From: Promicromonospora iranensis
Lineage (GTDB): Bacteria > Actinomycetota > Actinomycetes > Actinomycetales > Cellulomonadaceae
Assembly: GCF_028994805.1 (NCBI RefSeq)
Contig: NZ_JAJQQP010000003.1
Coordinates: 1 to 33,134, forward strand
Direction of reading: 5' to 3'
Length of the DNA stretch: 33,134 nucleotides
Below, piece by piece: positions 17,217 to 25,920 of the stretch (its first letter is position 1; each line of letters begins with the position of its first letter). A model generated the notes under the pieces. That model did not search any database, was not told where the DNA came from, and saw only the letters and a program-made list of their open reading frames with translations. The translations under genes and the position numbers were made by a program.

Positions 17217-18940
17217 CGCACTTCGTGGATGATCTGCTCGCCGTCGCACGGAGCGCACCCGACCTCGTCGCGCTCCGCTGGTTCGGCGGCCGCGACGGAG
17301 GGCGCGTGCGCGAGGAGGTCACGTTCGGCAGCCTGGCCGAGCGGGTGGAGCGGACGGCGTCCGGGCTGCGAGCGCAGGGCATGGAGCCCGGCGACCGTGT
17401 GCTCTTCAGCATCCGGCCCCGGCCGGAGGGGGTGGTCCTGTGCCTGGCGGTCCTGCGTGCGGGTGGCGCCGTCGTGTTCGTGGACCCTGGCTCGACGCCG
17501 GAGCTGTTCGCCGCGCGGATCGCGGCGGCGAAGCCGCGCTGGGCCGCGACGGAGGCGCTGCTGTACGCGGCGTCGTCGGGGCCGCTGCGGGGGGTCGCCC
17601 GGTCGCGCGGCCTGCTGCTGCCCGACTACGGGCGGCTGCCCGTGCGGCACCTGTACACCGGTGCGTGGCTCCCGGGTGTGCCGCGGGGTGCTCGCCGGGT
17701 GACGAGCCTGGGCCGGGTGGCGCCGGGGTCGGGTCGGGCGTCGGCGACCGGTGCGGGCGCTCCCGGAGTGACGGGGGAGGCGGACCGGGAGGCGCTGGTC
17801 GTCTTCACGTCCGGCACGACGTCGGACCCGAAGGCGGTGGTGCACACCGCTCGGACGCTCGGCGGGATGCTGGGCCTGTTCGCCCGGGTCGGTGACCTGA
17901 AGCCGGCGCAGCGGGCGCACACGGACCAGATGTTCCTGGGGCTGCCGGCGATCATGGCGGGGGGCACGTGGGAGATTCCCGCGAAGGCGCCGAAGGACGC
18001 CCCGGAGGCGTTCGCACGGGGCGTCGCGGGGGCCGACTCCTCGTTCCTGGTGCCTGCCGACGTGACCGCGCTGCTCGACGTCCTGGAGACACGGAGCCGA
18101 GCGGGCGGGACCACGCCGGCGGAGGGCCCGGCGGTGCTCGCGGTCGGCGCCGCGCCCGTCACCGTGGCACTGCTCGAGCGTGGCCGCCGCGTCCTGCCGG
18201 GCACCCGCTGGCTCGCGGTCTACGGCGCCACCGAGATCCTGCCGGCGGCGGTGACGGACGCGGACGAGAAGATCGCGGCCGCCGCGGAGGGCGACCTCGT
18301 CGGGCACCCGCTCGACGGGACAGGCGTCCGGATCGATCCGGAGGCTGCTTCGGACCCGGAGGCCGCCGCAGGTGCGGACGGTGCGGACGGCGCCGGGGAG
18401 CCGGCGGGCGGCGACGGCGAACGAGTGGTCGGCGAGCTCGTGCTGACCGGGCCGTCCCTGATGGCCGGCTACCTGTCCGACCTCGACGCCGGCGGGCCAC
18501 GGGCGGTCGAGCACCGCACCGGCGACCTCGCGTACCGGGACGTCGAGGGGCGGATCGTGCTGGTCGGCCGCAACCGGGACATGATCATCCGCGGGACCGT
18601 GAACATCTACCCCGGTCTGTTCGAGCCACGGCTGCGGGACCTGCCGGGCGTGGCGGACGCCGTCATGGTCGGTGTCCCGGTGCCCGACGGAGACGAGCGG
18701 GTGGTGCTCGTGGTGACCGCCGAGGGCGGCACCCGGACCACCGGGACCCCGGAGATCCGGGCCACCACGGAGCTGACCCGGTCGGTGGCGGACCAGGTGG
18801 GCCGGGTCGTGGACCACGGCGCGCTGCCCGACCTGGTGGTCGAGGCGTCCCACCTGCCGCTCGCGGGCCGTTCCCGGAAACCTGATCGTCGTGCGCTGGT
18901 CAGCTTGGTTTCACCCGTGACCGGTACAGTGCGCGCATGA
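17213..18940 (+). CDS. OleC-like AMP-dependent ligase (beta-lactone synthetase type)
   Basis: A 575-residue ANL-superfamily enzyme. The motifs are FTSGTTSDPK (198-207), YGATEILP (337-344), TGD (436-438), RNRD (453-456) and the C-terminal catalytic lysine region SRKPDRR (K556). YGATE followed by Leu-Pro is the form I associate with OleC, which uses ATP to close a 2-alkyl-3-hydroxy acid into a beta-lactone; ordinary acyl-CoA ligases usually have YGxTE followed by other residues. Two low-complexity Gly/Ala/Asp inserts (170-190, 375-404) interrupt the fold. There is no alpha/beta-hydrolase part at the N-terminus, so it is not an OleBC fusion. GTG 17213 overlaps the P450 stop. A fatty acyl-AMP or acyl-CoA ligase is the alternative. 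Confidence 0.78.
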   Translation: MTHFVDDLLAVARSAPDLVALRWFGGRDGGRVREEVTFGSLAERVERTASGLRAQGMEPGDRVLFSIRPRPEGVVLCLAVLRAGGAVVFVDPGSTPELFAARIAAAKPRWAATEALLYAASSGPLRGVARSRGLLLPDYGRLPVRHLYTGAWLPGVPRGARRVTSLGRVAPGSGRASATGAGAPGVTGEADREALVVFTSGTTSDPKAVVHTARTLGGMLGLFARVGDLKPAQRAHTDQMFLGLPAIMAGGTWEIPAKAPKDAPEAFARGVAGADSSFLVPADVTALLDVLETRSRAGGTTPAEGPAVLAVGAAPVTVALLERGRRVLPGTRWLAVYGATEILPAAVTDADEKIAAAAEGDLVGHPLDGTGVRIDPEAASDPEAAAGADGADGAGEPAGGDGERVVGELVLTGPSLMAGYLSDLDAGGPRAVEHRTGDLAYRDVEGRIVLVGRNRDMIIRGTVNIYPGLFEPRLRDLPGVADAVMVGVPVPDGDERVVLVVTAEGGTRTTGTPEIRATTELTRSVADQVGRVVDHGALPDLVVEASHLPLAGRSRKPDRRALVSLVSPVTGTVRA

Positions 18941-19911
18941 AGGTGGCGGTGACCGGTTCGTCTGGTTTTGTTGGTGGTGCTGTGGTCCGCGACCTGGCGG
19001 CGCGCGGGCACGAGGTGATCGCGTTCTCGCGTCGGGTCCCACGCCTGCCCGGCGACGTCCTCCATCAGGTCGCCCACCAGTTCTGGGACCTCCGGGACGG
19101 GCCGCTGGCCAAGGAGGACCGCCCGGAGGACGTCGACGCCGTCGTGCACTGCGGCGCAGCGGTGGCCGACGGCGGTAGCCACGCCCGCGCGTGGGTGGTC
19201 AACGTCGAGGGCACCCGCGCGGTCCGCGAGACGTTCCCCGAGGCCCGGTTCGTGCACGTGTCCTCGGGCAGCGTCTACGACCCTCGTACCCCGAGCGTGG
19301 CGGTGACCGAGTCGGAGGCGCCCGCGCACGGCTACGTCAACGCCTACGGCTCCACCAAGGCGGCCGCCGAGCGGTACCTGACGGCCGACGCCGCGCGCGA
19401 GGACCGGGGTCCCGTCATCGTCCTGCGGCCGCACGCGGTCTACGGCCCCGGCGACACGACGCTGCTGCCGCGCCTGGAGGCGGCGGCGGTCGGCGCCTGG
19501 CTGCCGATCCCCGGTGGCGGGAAGGTGCGTCAGCACCTCACGCATGTCGACACCCTCGTCCAGGCGGTGCGCGCGGCGCTGGACGCCGACGTCGAGCCCG
19601 AGACGGCCGCCGGCCGGCCGCTCGTGGCCAACGTGGCCGACGCCCGGCCCGTCGACCTGGACGAGACGCTCGAGATGCTCATGTTCGCCAGGTTCCGGCC
19701 GGTGCAGGTGGTCGGCATCCCCATCCGGCTCGCGAACGTCCTGGCCTGGGCGGGCGAGAAGATGTCCCGCTGGACCGGTCGCGAGCCGCGCCTGTCCCGG
19801 TACACCATCAGCCACCTCGCGATGGAGCGCACCTACGACCTCACGGTGCTGCGCGAGCGGCTCGGCGTCGACCCGGCGCCGACGTCGCTGCACGGCGCGA
19901 TGAGCTGGTAA
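18937..19911 (+). CDS. OleD-like NAD(P)-dependent epimerase/dehydrogenase
   Basis: A 324-residue extended short-chain dehydrogenase. Residues 1-13 carry the dinucleotide loop MKVAVTGSSGFVG; the catalytic residues are S110 (VSSGSVY) and Y137/K141 (YGSTK). The segments HAVYGPGD and QHLTHVDTLVQAV are typical of the 3-beta-HSD / OleD branch, where the enzyme reduces the 2-alkyl-3-oxo acid made by OleA to the 3-hydroxy acid. By itself the sequence could also be a sugar epimerase; the OleD reading rests on the operon. ATG 18937 overlaps the ligase stop (ATGA). It is the last gene of the five-gene unit; no clear terminator follows, and the next promoter lies within 50 nt. Confidence 0.78.
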   Translation: MKVAVTGSSGFVGGAVVRDLAARGHEVIAFSRRVPRLPGDVLHQVAHQFWDLRDGPLAKEDRPEDVDAVVHCGAAVADGGSHARAWVVNVEGTRAVRETFPEARFVHVSSGSVYDPRTPSVAVTESEAPAHGYVNAYGSTKAAAERYLTADAAREDRGPVIVLRPHAVYGPGDTTLLPRLEAAAVGAWLPIPGGGKVRQHLTHVDTLVQAVRAALDADVEPETAAGRPLVANVADARPVDLDETLEMLMFARFRPVQVVGIPIRLANVLAWAGEKMSRWTGREPRLSRYTISHLAMERTYDLTVLRERLGVDPAPTSLHGAMSW

Positions 19912-19945
19912 CCACGACCGAAGCGGCGGCTTGCCTGGAATGCCC

Positions 19946-19961
19946 TACCCTGTGCGGGTGA
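19946..19961 (+). promoter_or_regulatory. -10 element before the ABC ATPase
   Basis: TACCCT (19946-19951) lies 6 nt before an in-frame GTG (19958) and 9 nt before ATG 19961, so the transcript is expected to be leaderless. No ribosome site is present. A -35 was not recognised. Confidence 0.4.
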
Positions 19962-21331
19962 TGCCAGGGAGCGACACCGCGGTCGAGACGCTCGGGCTGC
20001 GCAAGGCGTACCGGTCGGTGCGCGGGCGCGTCGTGGGCATCGAAGGGCTCGACCTCCGTGTACCGGTCGGCGGGATCCACGCGCTGCTCGGCCTCCCCGG
20101 TTCCGGCAGGACCACCACGCTCCGTCTCCTCACCGGCCTGGCGCACGCCGACGGGGGCGCCATCAAGATCTTCGGCACCCCCGTACCCGACGGCCTGCCC
20201 GACCTCGCCGGCCGCATCGGCGCCGTCGTCGGCGAACCCGGGTTCCAGGCCGGCCTGAGCGGCCGCCGGAACCTGACGCTCCTCGCGAGCGCGGCAGGAG
20301 TGCCGCGCACCAGGGTCGACGAGGTGCTGGCCCGCGTGCTCCTCACCGACCGCGCCACGACGGCCTACCGCACCTACTCGGCCGACGAGGGGCGCCGGCT
20401 CGCGCTCGCCGCCGCGCTCCTGTGCGATCCCGACCTGCTCGTCGTCGACGAGCCGAGCGCGGGGCTCGACGCCGTCGGCACGCGCGAGATCCGGGAGGCC
20501 CTGCGGCGCCTCGCCGACCAGGGGAAGACCGTCCTCCTGGCCACCGGCGTCCTGACGGAGGCCCAGCAGATCGCGGACACGGTGACCGTGCTCGACGGTG
20601 GCCGCGTCCTCGCCCAGGGCGTCGTCGCCGACCTCCTCGGTGATGCGGAGGTCAGCGTCCGGGTGCGGCTCGACGAGCCGGGGAAGGCGGCCACGGCGCT
20701 GCGCGCCGCGGGGTTCAAGGTCCGGGCCGACGGCGACGCGCTGTACGTCGACGGCGTCGCCGAACCGTCGGACGTCTCCCGGGCGCTCGCGAAGCAGAAG
20801 CTGTTCGTCAGCGAGCTGGTGCCGCAGCGCGAGGATCTGGCCGCTGTCGTGGGCAGGCTGCGGCCGGTCACGCCGCCGACCCCGAAGGTCCCGACCCGCG
20901 CGGAGGAGCGCGCTGCTCGTAAGGCGACCGAGCGGCAGGCCGCCGAGCGCAGGAAGGCGGCCGACCAGCGCAAGACCGCGAAGGAGGCCGCCGCCAAGCA
21001 GGCGGCTGCCGACGCGGAGCGCGCCGAGCGGGCGGCGGAGAAGCAGGCGGCTGCCGACGAGAAGGCGGCAGCCAAGCAGGCGGCTGCGGACGAGAAGGGC
21101 GCCAAGCAGGCGAGCGGCTCGACGACGGACACCGCGACGACGGACACCGCGAAGACAGGCGCCGCGAAGACAGGCGCCGCGAAGACAGGCGCCGCGAAGA
21201 CAGGCGCCGCGAAGACAGGTGCCGCCAAGACAGGTGCCGCCAAGACAGGTGCCGCCAAGACAGGTGCCGCCAAGACAGGTGCCGCCAAGACAGGCACTCC
21301 GAAGCCGCAGCGCACCGAGGGGACACGATGA
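19961..21331 (+). CDS. degenerate ABC transporter ATPase with AKTGA-repeat tail
   Basis: A 456-residue protein. Residues ~8-220 form an ABC-2 (BcrA-like) ATPase fold, but key sites are altered: Walker A is GLPGSGRTT with Arg50 in place of the invariant Lys; the LSGGQ signature is replaced by YSADE (139-143); the H-loop reads LLATGVLTE with Gly196 where His is expected. Walker B (LLVVDEPSAGLD) is intact. Residues ~225-300 form an accessory domain. Residues 313-385 are a highly charged Ala/Lys/Arg/Glu helix, likely coiled coil, followed by ten pentapeptides AKTGA (397-446; last one AKTGT). The start may be GTG 19958, ATG 19961 or, less likely, ATG 19940. The stop overlaps the permease start, so the two act together. 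Confidence 0.85.
   Translation: MPGSDTAVETLGLRKAYRSVRGRVVGIEGLDLRVPVGGIHALLGLPGSGRTTTLRLLTGLAHADGGAIKIFGTPVPDGLPDLAGRIGAVVGEPGFQAGLSGRRNLTLLASAAGVPRTRVDEVLARVLLTDRATTAYRTYSADEGRRLALAAALLCDPDLLVVDEPSAGLDAVGTREIREALRRLADQGKTVLLATGVLTEAQQIADTVTVLDGGRVLAQGVVADLLGDAEVSVRVRLDEPGKAATALRAAGFKVRADGDALYVDGVAEPSDVSRALAKQKLFVSELVPQREDLAAVVGRLRPVTPPTPKVPTRAEERAARKATERQAAERRKAADQRKTAKEAAAKQAAADAERAERAAEKQAAADEKAAAKQAAADEKGAKQASGSTTDTATTDTAKTGAAKTGAAKTGAAKTGAAKTGAAKTGAAKTGAAKTGAAKTGAAKTGTPKPQRTEGTR
21149..21298 (+). repeat. ten 15-bp tandem repeats coding for AKTGA
   Basis: Ten head-to-tail 15-bp units. Units 1-4 read GCGAAGACAGGCGCC, unit 5 is a hybrid, units 6-9 read GCCAAGACAGGTGCC, and unit 10 ends in ACT. 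Just before them, a different 15-bp unit (ACGACGGACACCGCG, from about 21122) occurs twice. The array stays in frame and ends the ATPase. The block pattern suggests growth by at least two separate duplication steps. Confidence 0.95.
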
Positions 21332-22089
21332 CGGGCCTGCTGTGGGCGGAGCTGCGGCGGTTCGGCGCGCGGCCCGCGATCCGCTGGATCGCCGCGGGCA
21401 TGCTGGGGCACGTCGCCCTGGCGGTCGCGCTGACGGTGTTCGAGGTCGGCTCGTCGACGCTCGCCCGGATGCTGGAGCAGGGGGCGATCTCGTTCTACGC
21501 GCTGACGTCGGTGTTCCTGGCCTATGTGGCGGGCGTGCTGCTGGTGACGGGCGACGCGGCGTCGGGCGGCACGCGGGCGCTGCTGACCGTCGAGCCACGC
21601 CGTAGCCGCGTGTACTGGAGCAAGGTGGCCGCCGCCGCCCTGGCAGTCCTGCCCGGAGTGGCGGCGGCGTACACGCTGCTGGCCCTGGGGATGTACGGGG
21701 TGCACGCACGCGCGGGGATGCTGGGTGGTCCGGCGTCGGACCTGGCCACCGAGCTGACGTGGAGCGGCGTGCGGGTGCTTGCGCTCGCGGCCTGTGCGGC
21801 GGCCGGTGGGGCAGCGCTCGGTGTCCTGGTGCGGCGCTGGTGGGTCGCCGTCCCGCTCGTCGTGGTGTGGTTCCTCGTCGAGGAGACGGCGCTGAGCACG
21901 GCCTCTGCTGGTCAGCAGTGGTTCTTGTTCACCAACGCCGACACCTGGGTCCGCGGCACACGGACCGTCGTGCCCGGCGACGGGCTCCTGGCGGTCCCGC
22001 TCGTGCACAGCGCGCTCCTGCTGCTCGGCGCGGCGGTGGTGCTGACCGTCCTCGGCTGGGTCGTATTCCGGCGGCGGGACGTACCCTGA
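21328..22089 (+). CDS. ABC-2 type permease
   Basis: A 253-residue integral membrane protein with about six hydrophobic segments (for example IAAGMLGHVALAVALTVF, FLAYVAGVLLVTGDAA, VLALAACAAAGGAALGVLV, VPLVVVWFLVEETAL, LLLLGAAVVLTVLGWVVF). The segment TGDAASGGTRALLTVEPRRSRVYWSKV resembles the cytoplasmic loop after the second helix in ABC-2 permeases, which contacts the ATPase. It overlaps the degenerate ATPase gene by 4 nt (ATGA) and should be its only partner in this window. The substrate is unknown. No gene follows on this strand until the ilv leader. Confidence 0.8.
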   Translation: MTGLLWAELRRFGARPAIRWIAAGMLGHVALAVALTVFEVGSSTLARMLEQGAISFYALTSVFLAYVAGVLLVTGDAASGGTRALLTVEPRRSRVYWSKVAAAALAVLPGVAAAYTLLALGMYGVHARAGMLGGPASDLATELTWSGVRVLALAACAAAGGAALGVLVRRWWVAVPLVVVWFLVEETALSTASAGQQWFLFTNADTWVRGTRTVVPGDGLLAVPLVHSALLLLGAAVVLTVLGWVVFRRRDVP

Positions 22090-22174
22090 CCGCTTGCCGG
22101 GCTGCCCGGTAGGCCCGGGATCTGGCGGCTGGCGGCCGTCAGTGTCTCGGATCGTGGGACCATCGGCCCGCTGG

Positions 22175-22203
22175 GTGACATCGCCGCAGATTCGGCGTAA
22201 CGT
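22175..22203 (+). promoter_or_regulatory. ilvBNC promoter (-35/-10)
   Basis: GTGACA (22175-22180) and TAACGT (22198-22203) are separated by exactly 17 nt. The -35 matches consensus at five of six bases. The GTG of the leader peptide starts 7 nt after the -10, so transcription probably begins at that codon. Confidence 0.65.
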
Positions 22204-22210
22204 GCGTCAC

Positions 22211-22255
22211 GTGCAGACGATCATTCTTGTAGTACTTCCTGAGCGCGCGGCCTAA
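22211..22255 (+). CDS. ilvB attenuator leader peptide
   Basis: A 14-codon ORF: GTG, then [13 protein letters not shown] and TAA. Six codons in a row (Ile Ile Leu Val Val Leu) are for branched-chain amino acids, the end products of the pathway it controls. Scarcity of a charged tRNA would stall the ribosome there and change the folding of the RNA downstream. The start has no ribosome site and coincides with the predicted transcription start, so the peptide is likely translated leaderlessly. The last codons overlap the left arm of the hairpin at 22241-22283. Confidence 0.85.
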   Translation: MQTIILVVLPERAA

Positions 22256-22324
22256 GCCCAGCACAGGCATCGTCCGCGCGCTCACCCTGGCAGTCCTTGC
22301 TCACCAAGGACCCGGGGTTTTTTT
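22241..22324 (+). promoter_or_regulatory. ilvB transcription attenuator
   Basis: Two structures follow the leader codons. GAGCGCGCGG (22241-22250) pairs perfectly with 22274-22283 (10 bp), the likely pause hairpin. GTCCTTG (22293-22299) pairs with 22305-22311 (7 bp, 5-nt loop), followed within 6 nt by seven T residues (22318-22324), a true intrinsic terminator. A ribosome stalled at the Ile/Leu/Val run would cover or approach the left arm of the first hairpin. The antiterminator pairing itself could not be worked out by eye. Confidence 0.8.
22293..22324 (+). terminator. intrinsic terminator of the ilvB attenuator
   Basis: A 7-bp stem (22293-22299 with 22305-22311) precedes CCGGGG and seven T. 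It is the only hairpin in the window with a clear T-tract. It lies 57 nt before the ilvB start, so it decides whether ilvBNC is transcribed. Confidence 0.8.
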
Positions 22325-22380
22325 GTTGTCACGAACGCTCGCTTTCGCCCCAGGACGGGGCGCGACGGCAGGAGATCCGT

Positions 22381-24261
22381 ATGACCGGCACACCGACACC
22401 CGCACAGATCGCCGCGCGCGCCGAGGCGCGTGACCAGGTGCGCACCGAGCTTCGGTCCCGCGTGGTAAGCGGCAAGGCCGAGACCGAGGCAGCCACGCCT
22501 CGCGTCGGGCCGGAGGAGGTCACGGGGGCGCAGTCGATCGTCCGCTCGCTCGAGGAGATCGGTGTCGACACCGTCTTCGGCATCCCGGGCGGCGCGATCC
22601 TTCCCCTGTACGACCCGCTGATGGACTCCGCGAAGCTCCGGCACATCCTCGTGCGGCACGAGCAGGGTGGCGGCCACGCGGCGTCGGGCTACGCCCACGC
22701 GACCGGCAGGGTCGGGGTGACCATGGCGACGTCGGGTCCCGGCGCGACGAACCTGGTGACGCCCATCGCCGACGCGCACATGGACTCCATCCCGCTCGTC
22801 GCGATCACCGGTCAGGTGGCGTCCGCGTCGATCGGGACCGACGCGTTCCAGGAGGCCGACATCGTCGGCATCACGCTGCCGATCACCAAGCACAACTTCC
22901 TGGTCACCGACCCGGCCGACATCCCCCGCACCATCGCGGAGGCGTTCCACATCGCCTCGACGGGGCGGCCGGGACCGGTGCTGGTGGACATCTCCAAGTC
23001 GGCCATGCAGTCGCGCACCACGTTCTCGTGGCCGCAGGAGCTGCAGCTGCCCGGATACCACCCGGTGACCAAGCCGCACTCGAAGCAGATCCGGGAGGCC
23101 GCGAGGCTGCTGGCCACGGCGAAGCGCCCGGTGCTGTACGTGGGCGGCGGCGTCATCCGGTCCGGGGCGGCGAACCTGCTGCGCCAGCTCGTCGACCTGT
23201 CCGGGGCGCCCGTCGTGACGACCCTGATGGCCCGCGGCGCGGTGCCGGACAGCCACCCGCAGCACCTGGGGATGCCCGGCATGCACGGCACCGTGCCCGC
23301 CGTGGCAGCGCTGCAGAAGGCGGACCTGGTCTTCGCGCTCGGTGCCCGGTTCGACGACCGCGTGACGGGCAAGCTCTCGAGCTTCGCCCCGCTGGCCGCG
23401 ATCATCCACGCGGACATCGACCCGGCGGAGATCGGCAAGAACCGCGAGGCCGACGTGCCGATCGTGGGTGACCTGCGCGAGGTCATCGGCGACCTGCTGC
23501 CCGAGCTGGCCAGGGAGCACGAGACGCACGGCAAGCCGGACGTCGAGGGCTGGTGGCACCAGCTGGACGAGTGGCGCCGCACCTACCCCCGCGGCTACAC
23601 GCAGCCGGAGGACGGACACCTCTCGCCGCAGCACGTGATCCAGCGTCTCGGCGAGATGACCGGGCCCGACGGGATCTACGTCGCGGGCGTGGGGCAGCAC
23701 CAGATGTGGGCGGCGCAGTTCATCAGCTATGAGCGGCCGAACACCTGGATCAACTCCGGCGGCCTCGGCACCATGGGCTACTCCGTCCCTGCCGCGATGG
23801 GCGCGAAGGTCGGCCAGCCGGACCGGACCGTCTGGGCGATCGACGGCGACGGCTGCTTCCAGATGACCAACCAGGAGCTCGCCACCTGTGCGATCAACGA
23901 CATCCCCATCAAGGTGGCCGTGATCAACAACAGCTCGCTGGGCATGGTGCGGCAGTGGCAGACGCTCTTCTACGAGTCGCGCTACTCCAACACCGACCTG
24001 CACACCGGTCACGGCACCCGGCGCATCCCCGACTTCGTGAAGCTCGCCGACGCGTACGGCTGCGAGGGCATCCGCGTGGAGCACGCCTCCGAGGTCGACG
24101 CCGCGATCAAGCGCGCCAACGAGATCGACGACCGGCCCGTCGTCGTGGACTTCACCGTCTCGCGGGACGCGATGGTGTGGCCCATGGTCGCCGCCGGCGT
24201 GAGCAACGATGACATCCAGTACGCACGCGGCATCTCGCCGGCGTGGGACCGAGAAGACTGA
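22381..24261 (+). CDS. ilvB: acetolactate synthase, large (catalytic) subunit
   Basis: A 626-residue thiamine-diphosphate enzyme that joins two pyruvates (or pyruvate and 2-oxobutanoate), the first common step of branched-chain amino acid synthesis. The catalytic Glu94 lies in [19 protein letters not shown]; the FAD-binding middle domain contains RFDDRVTGK; the ThDP/Mg site is the [13 protein letters not shown]...[14 protein letters not shown] region at about 487-530. The first ~45 residues are an extension typical of actinobacterial homologues. ATG 22381 has AGGAG 8 nt upstream and lies behind the attenuator; the open frame before it covers the terminator and is not coding. ilvN follows after 16 nt. 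Confidence 0.96.
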   Translation: MTGTPTPAQIAARAEARDQVRTELRSRVVSGKAETEAATPRVGPEEVTGAQSIVRSLEEIGVDTVFGIPGGAILPLYDPLMDSAKLRHILVRHEQGGGHAASGYAHATGRVGVTMATSGPGATNLVTPIADAHMDSIPLVAITGQVASASIGTDAFQEADIVGITLPITKHNFLVTDPADIPRTIAEAFHIASTGRPGPVLVDISKSAMQSRTTFSWPQELQLPGYHPVTKPHSKQIREAARLLATAKRPVLYVGGGVIRSGAANLLRQLVDLSGAPVVTTLMARGAVPDSHPQHLGMPGMHGTVPAVAALQKADLVFALGARFDDRVTGKLSSFAPLAAIIHADIDPAEIGKNREADVPIVGDLREVIGDLLPELAREHETHGKPDVEGWWHQLDEWRRTYPRGYTQPEDGHLSPQHVIQRLGEMTGPDGIYVAGVGQHQMWAAQFISYERPNTWINSGGLGTMGYSVPAAMGAKVGQPDRTVWAIDGDGCFQMTNQELATCAINDIPIKVAVINNSSLGMVRQWQTLFYESRYSNTDLHTGHGTRRIPDFVKLADAYGCEGIRVEHASEVDAAIKRANEIDDRPVVVDFTVSRDAMVWPMVAAGVSNDDIQYARGISPAWDRED

Positions 24262-24277
24262 GCGAGGACTGAATCCC

Positions 24278-24802
24278 ATGTCGAGGCACACCCTGTCCGT
24301 GCTCGTGGAGAACAAGCCCGGCGTGCTCACGCGCGTCGCCGGGCTGTTCGCCCGGCGCGCGTTCAACATCCACTCCCTGGCGGTGGGCCCCACGGAGCAC
24401 GAGGAGATCTCGCGCATCACCGTGGTGGTCGACGTCGAGGAGCACCCCCTGGAACAGGTCACCAAGCAGCTCAACAAGCTCATCCACGTGATCAAGATCG
24501 TCGAGCTCGAACCCGAGTCGTCAGTGCACCGCGAGCTCCTGCTCGTCAAGGTGCGGGCCGACGCCGCCACCCGCACCGGGGTGCTGGAAGTCGTCGAGAT
24601 GTTCCGGGCGCGCGTCGTCGACGTCGTGCCGGAGTCCGTGGTCATCGAGGCCACGGGACCCGCCGCGAAGCTCGACTCGCTGCTCGCGGCGCTGGAACCG
24701 TACGGCGTCCGTGAGATCGTCAAGTCCGGGACCCTGGCCATCGGCCGGGGTGCCCGGTCCATCACCGACCGCGCCTTCGAGCGCGCCGTCCGGTCCGCGT
24801 GA
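24278..24802 (+). CDS. ilvN: acetolactate synthase, small (regulatory) subunit
   Basis: A 174-residue regulatory partner of IlvB. Residues ~3-78 form an ACT domain (RHTLSVLVENKPGVLTRVAGLFARR, with NIHSLAVGPTE), where valine binds for feedback inhibition; the rest is the second ALS_ss_C domain ending with the GTLAIGRG block. It raises the activity of the large subunit and makes it sensitive to end product. ATG 24278 follows the ilvB stop by 16 nt with a GAGGA-type ribosome site. It lies between ilvB and ilvC as in the standard actinobacterial operon. Confidence 0.96.
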   Translation: MSRHTLSVLVENKPGVLTRVAGLFARRAFNIHSLAVGPTEHEEISRITVVVDVEEHPLEQVTKQLNKLIHVIKIVELEPESSVHRELLLVKVRADAATRTGVLEVVEMFRARVVDVVPESVVIEATGPAAKLDSLLAALEPYGVREIVKSGTLAIGRGARSITDRAFERAVRSA

Positions 24803-24846
24803 CCGCCTGACCTACTGACTTACTTTCACCCGAGAAGATCAATTGA

Positions 24847-25887
<1,041 letters not shown>

Positions 25888-25893
25888 GGCGTA

Positions 25894-25919
25894 GCGGCGC
25901 GCTGACGAGGTAGCGCCGC
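25894..25919. terminator. hairpin between ilvC and the converging transporter gene
   Basis: GCGGCGC (25894-25900) pairs with GCGCCGC (25913-25919), 7 bp around a 12-nt loop. It lies between two converging genes and could stop transcription from both. There is no T-tract. Confidence 0.45.
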
Positions 25920-25920
25920 G

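Noticed and set aside
15803-18853. 1016-residue minus-strand open frame opposite P450 no. 2 and the ligase
   Set aside because: Both plus-strand genes have complete catalytic motifs and coupled start-stop overlaps; the antisense frame has none.
17213-18940. OleBC-type fusion in the AMP ligase
   Set aside because: The adenylation domain starts almost at the N-terminus; there is no room for an alpha/beta-hydrolase domain and no nucleophile-elbow motif.
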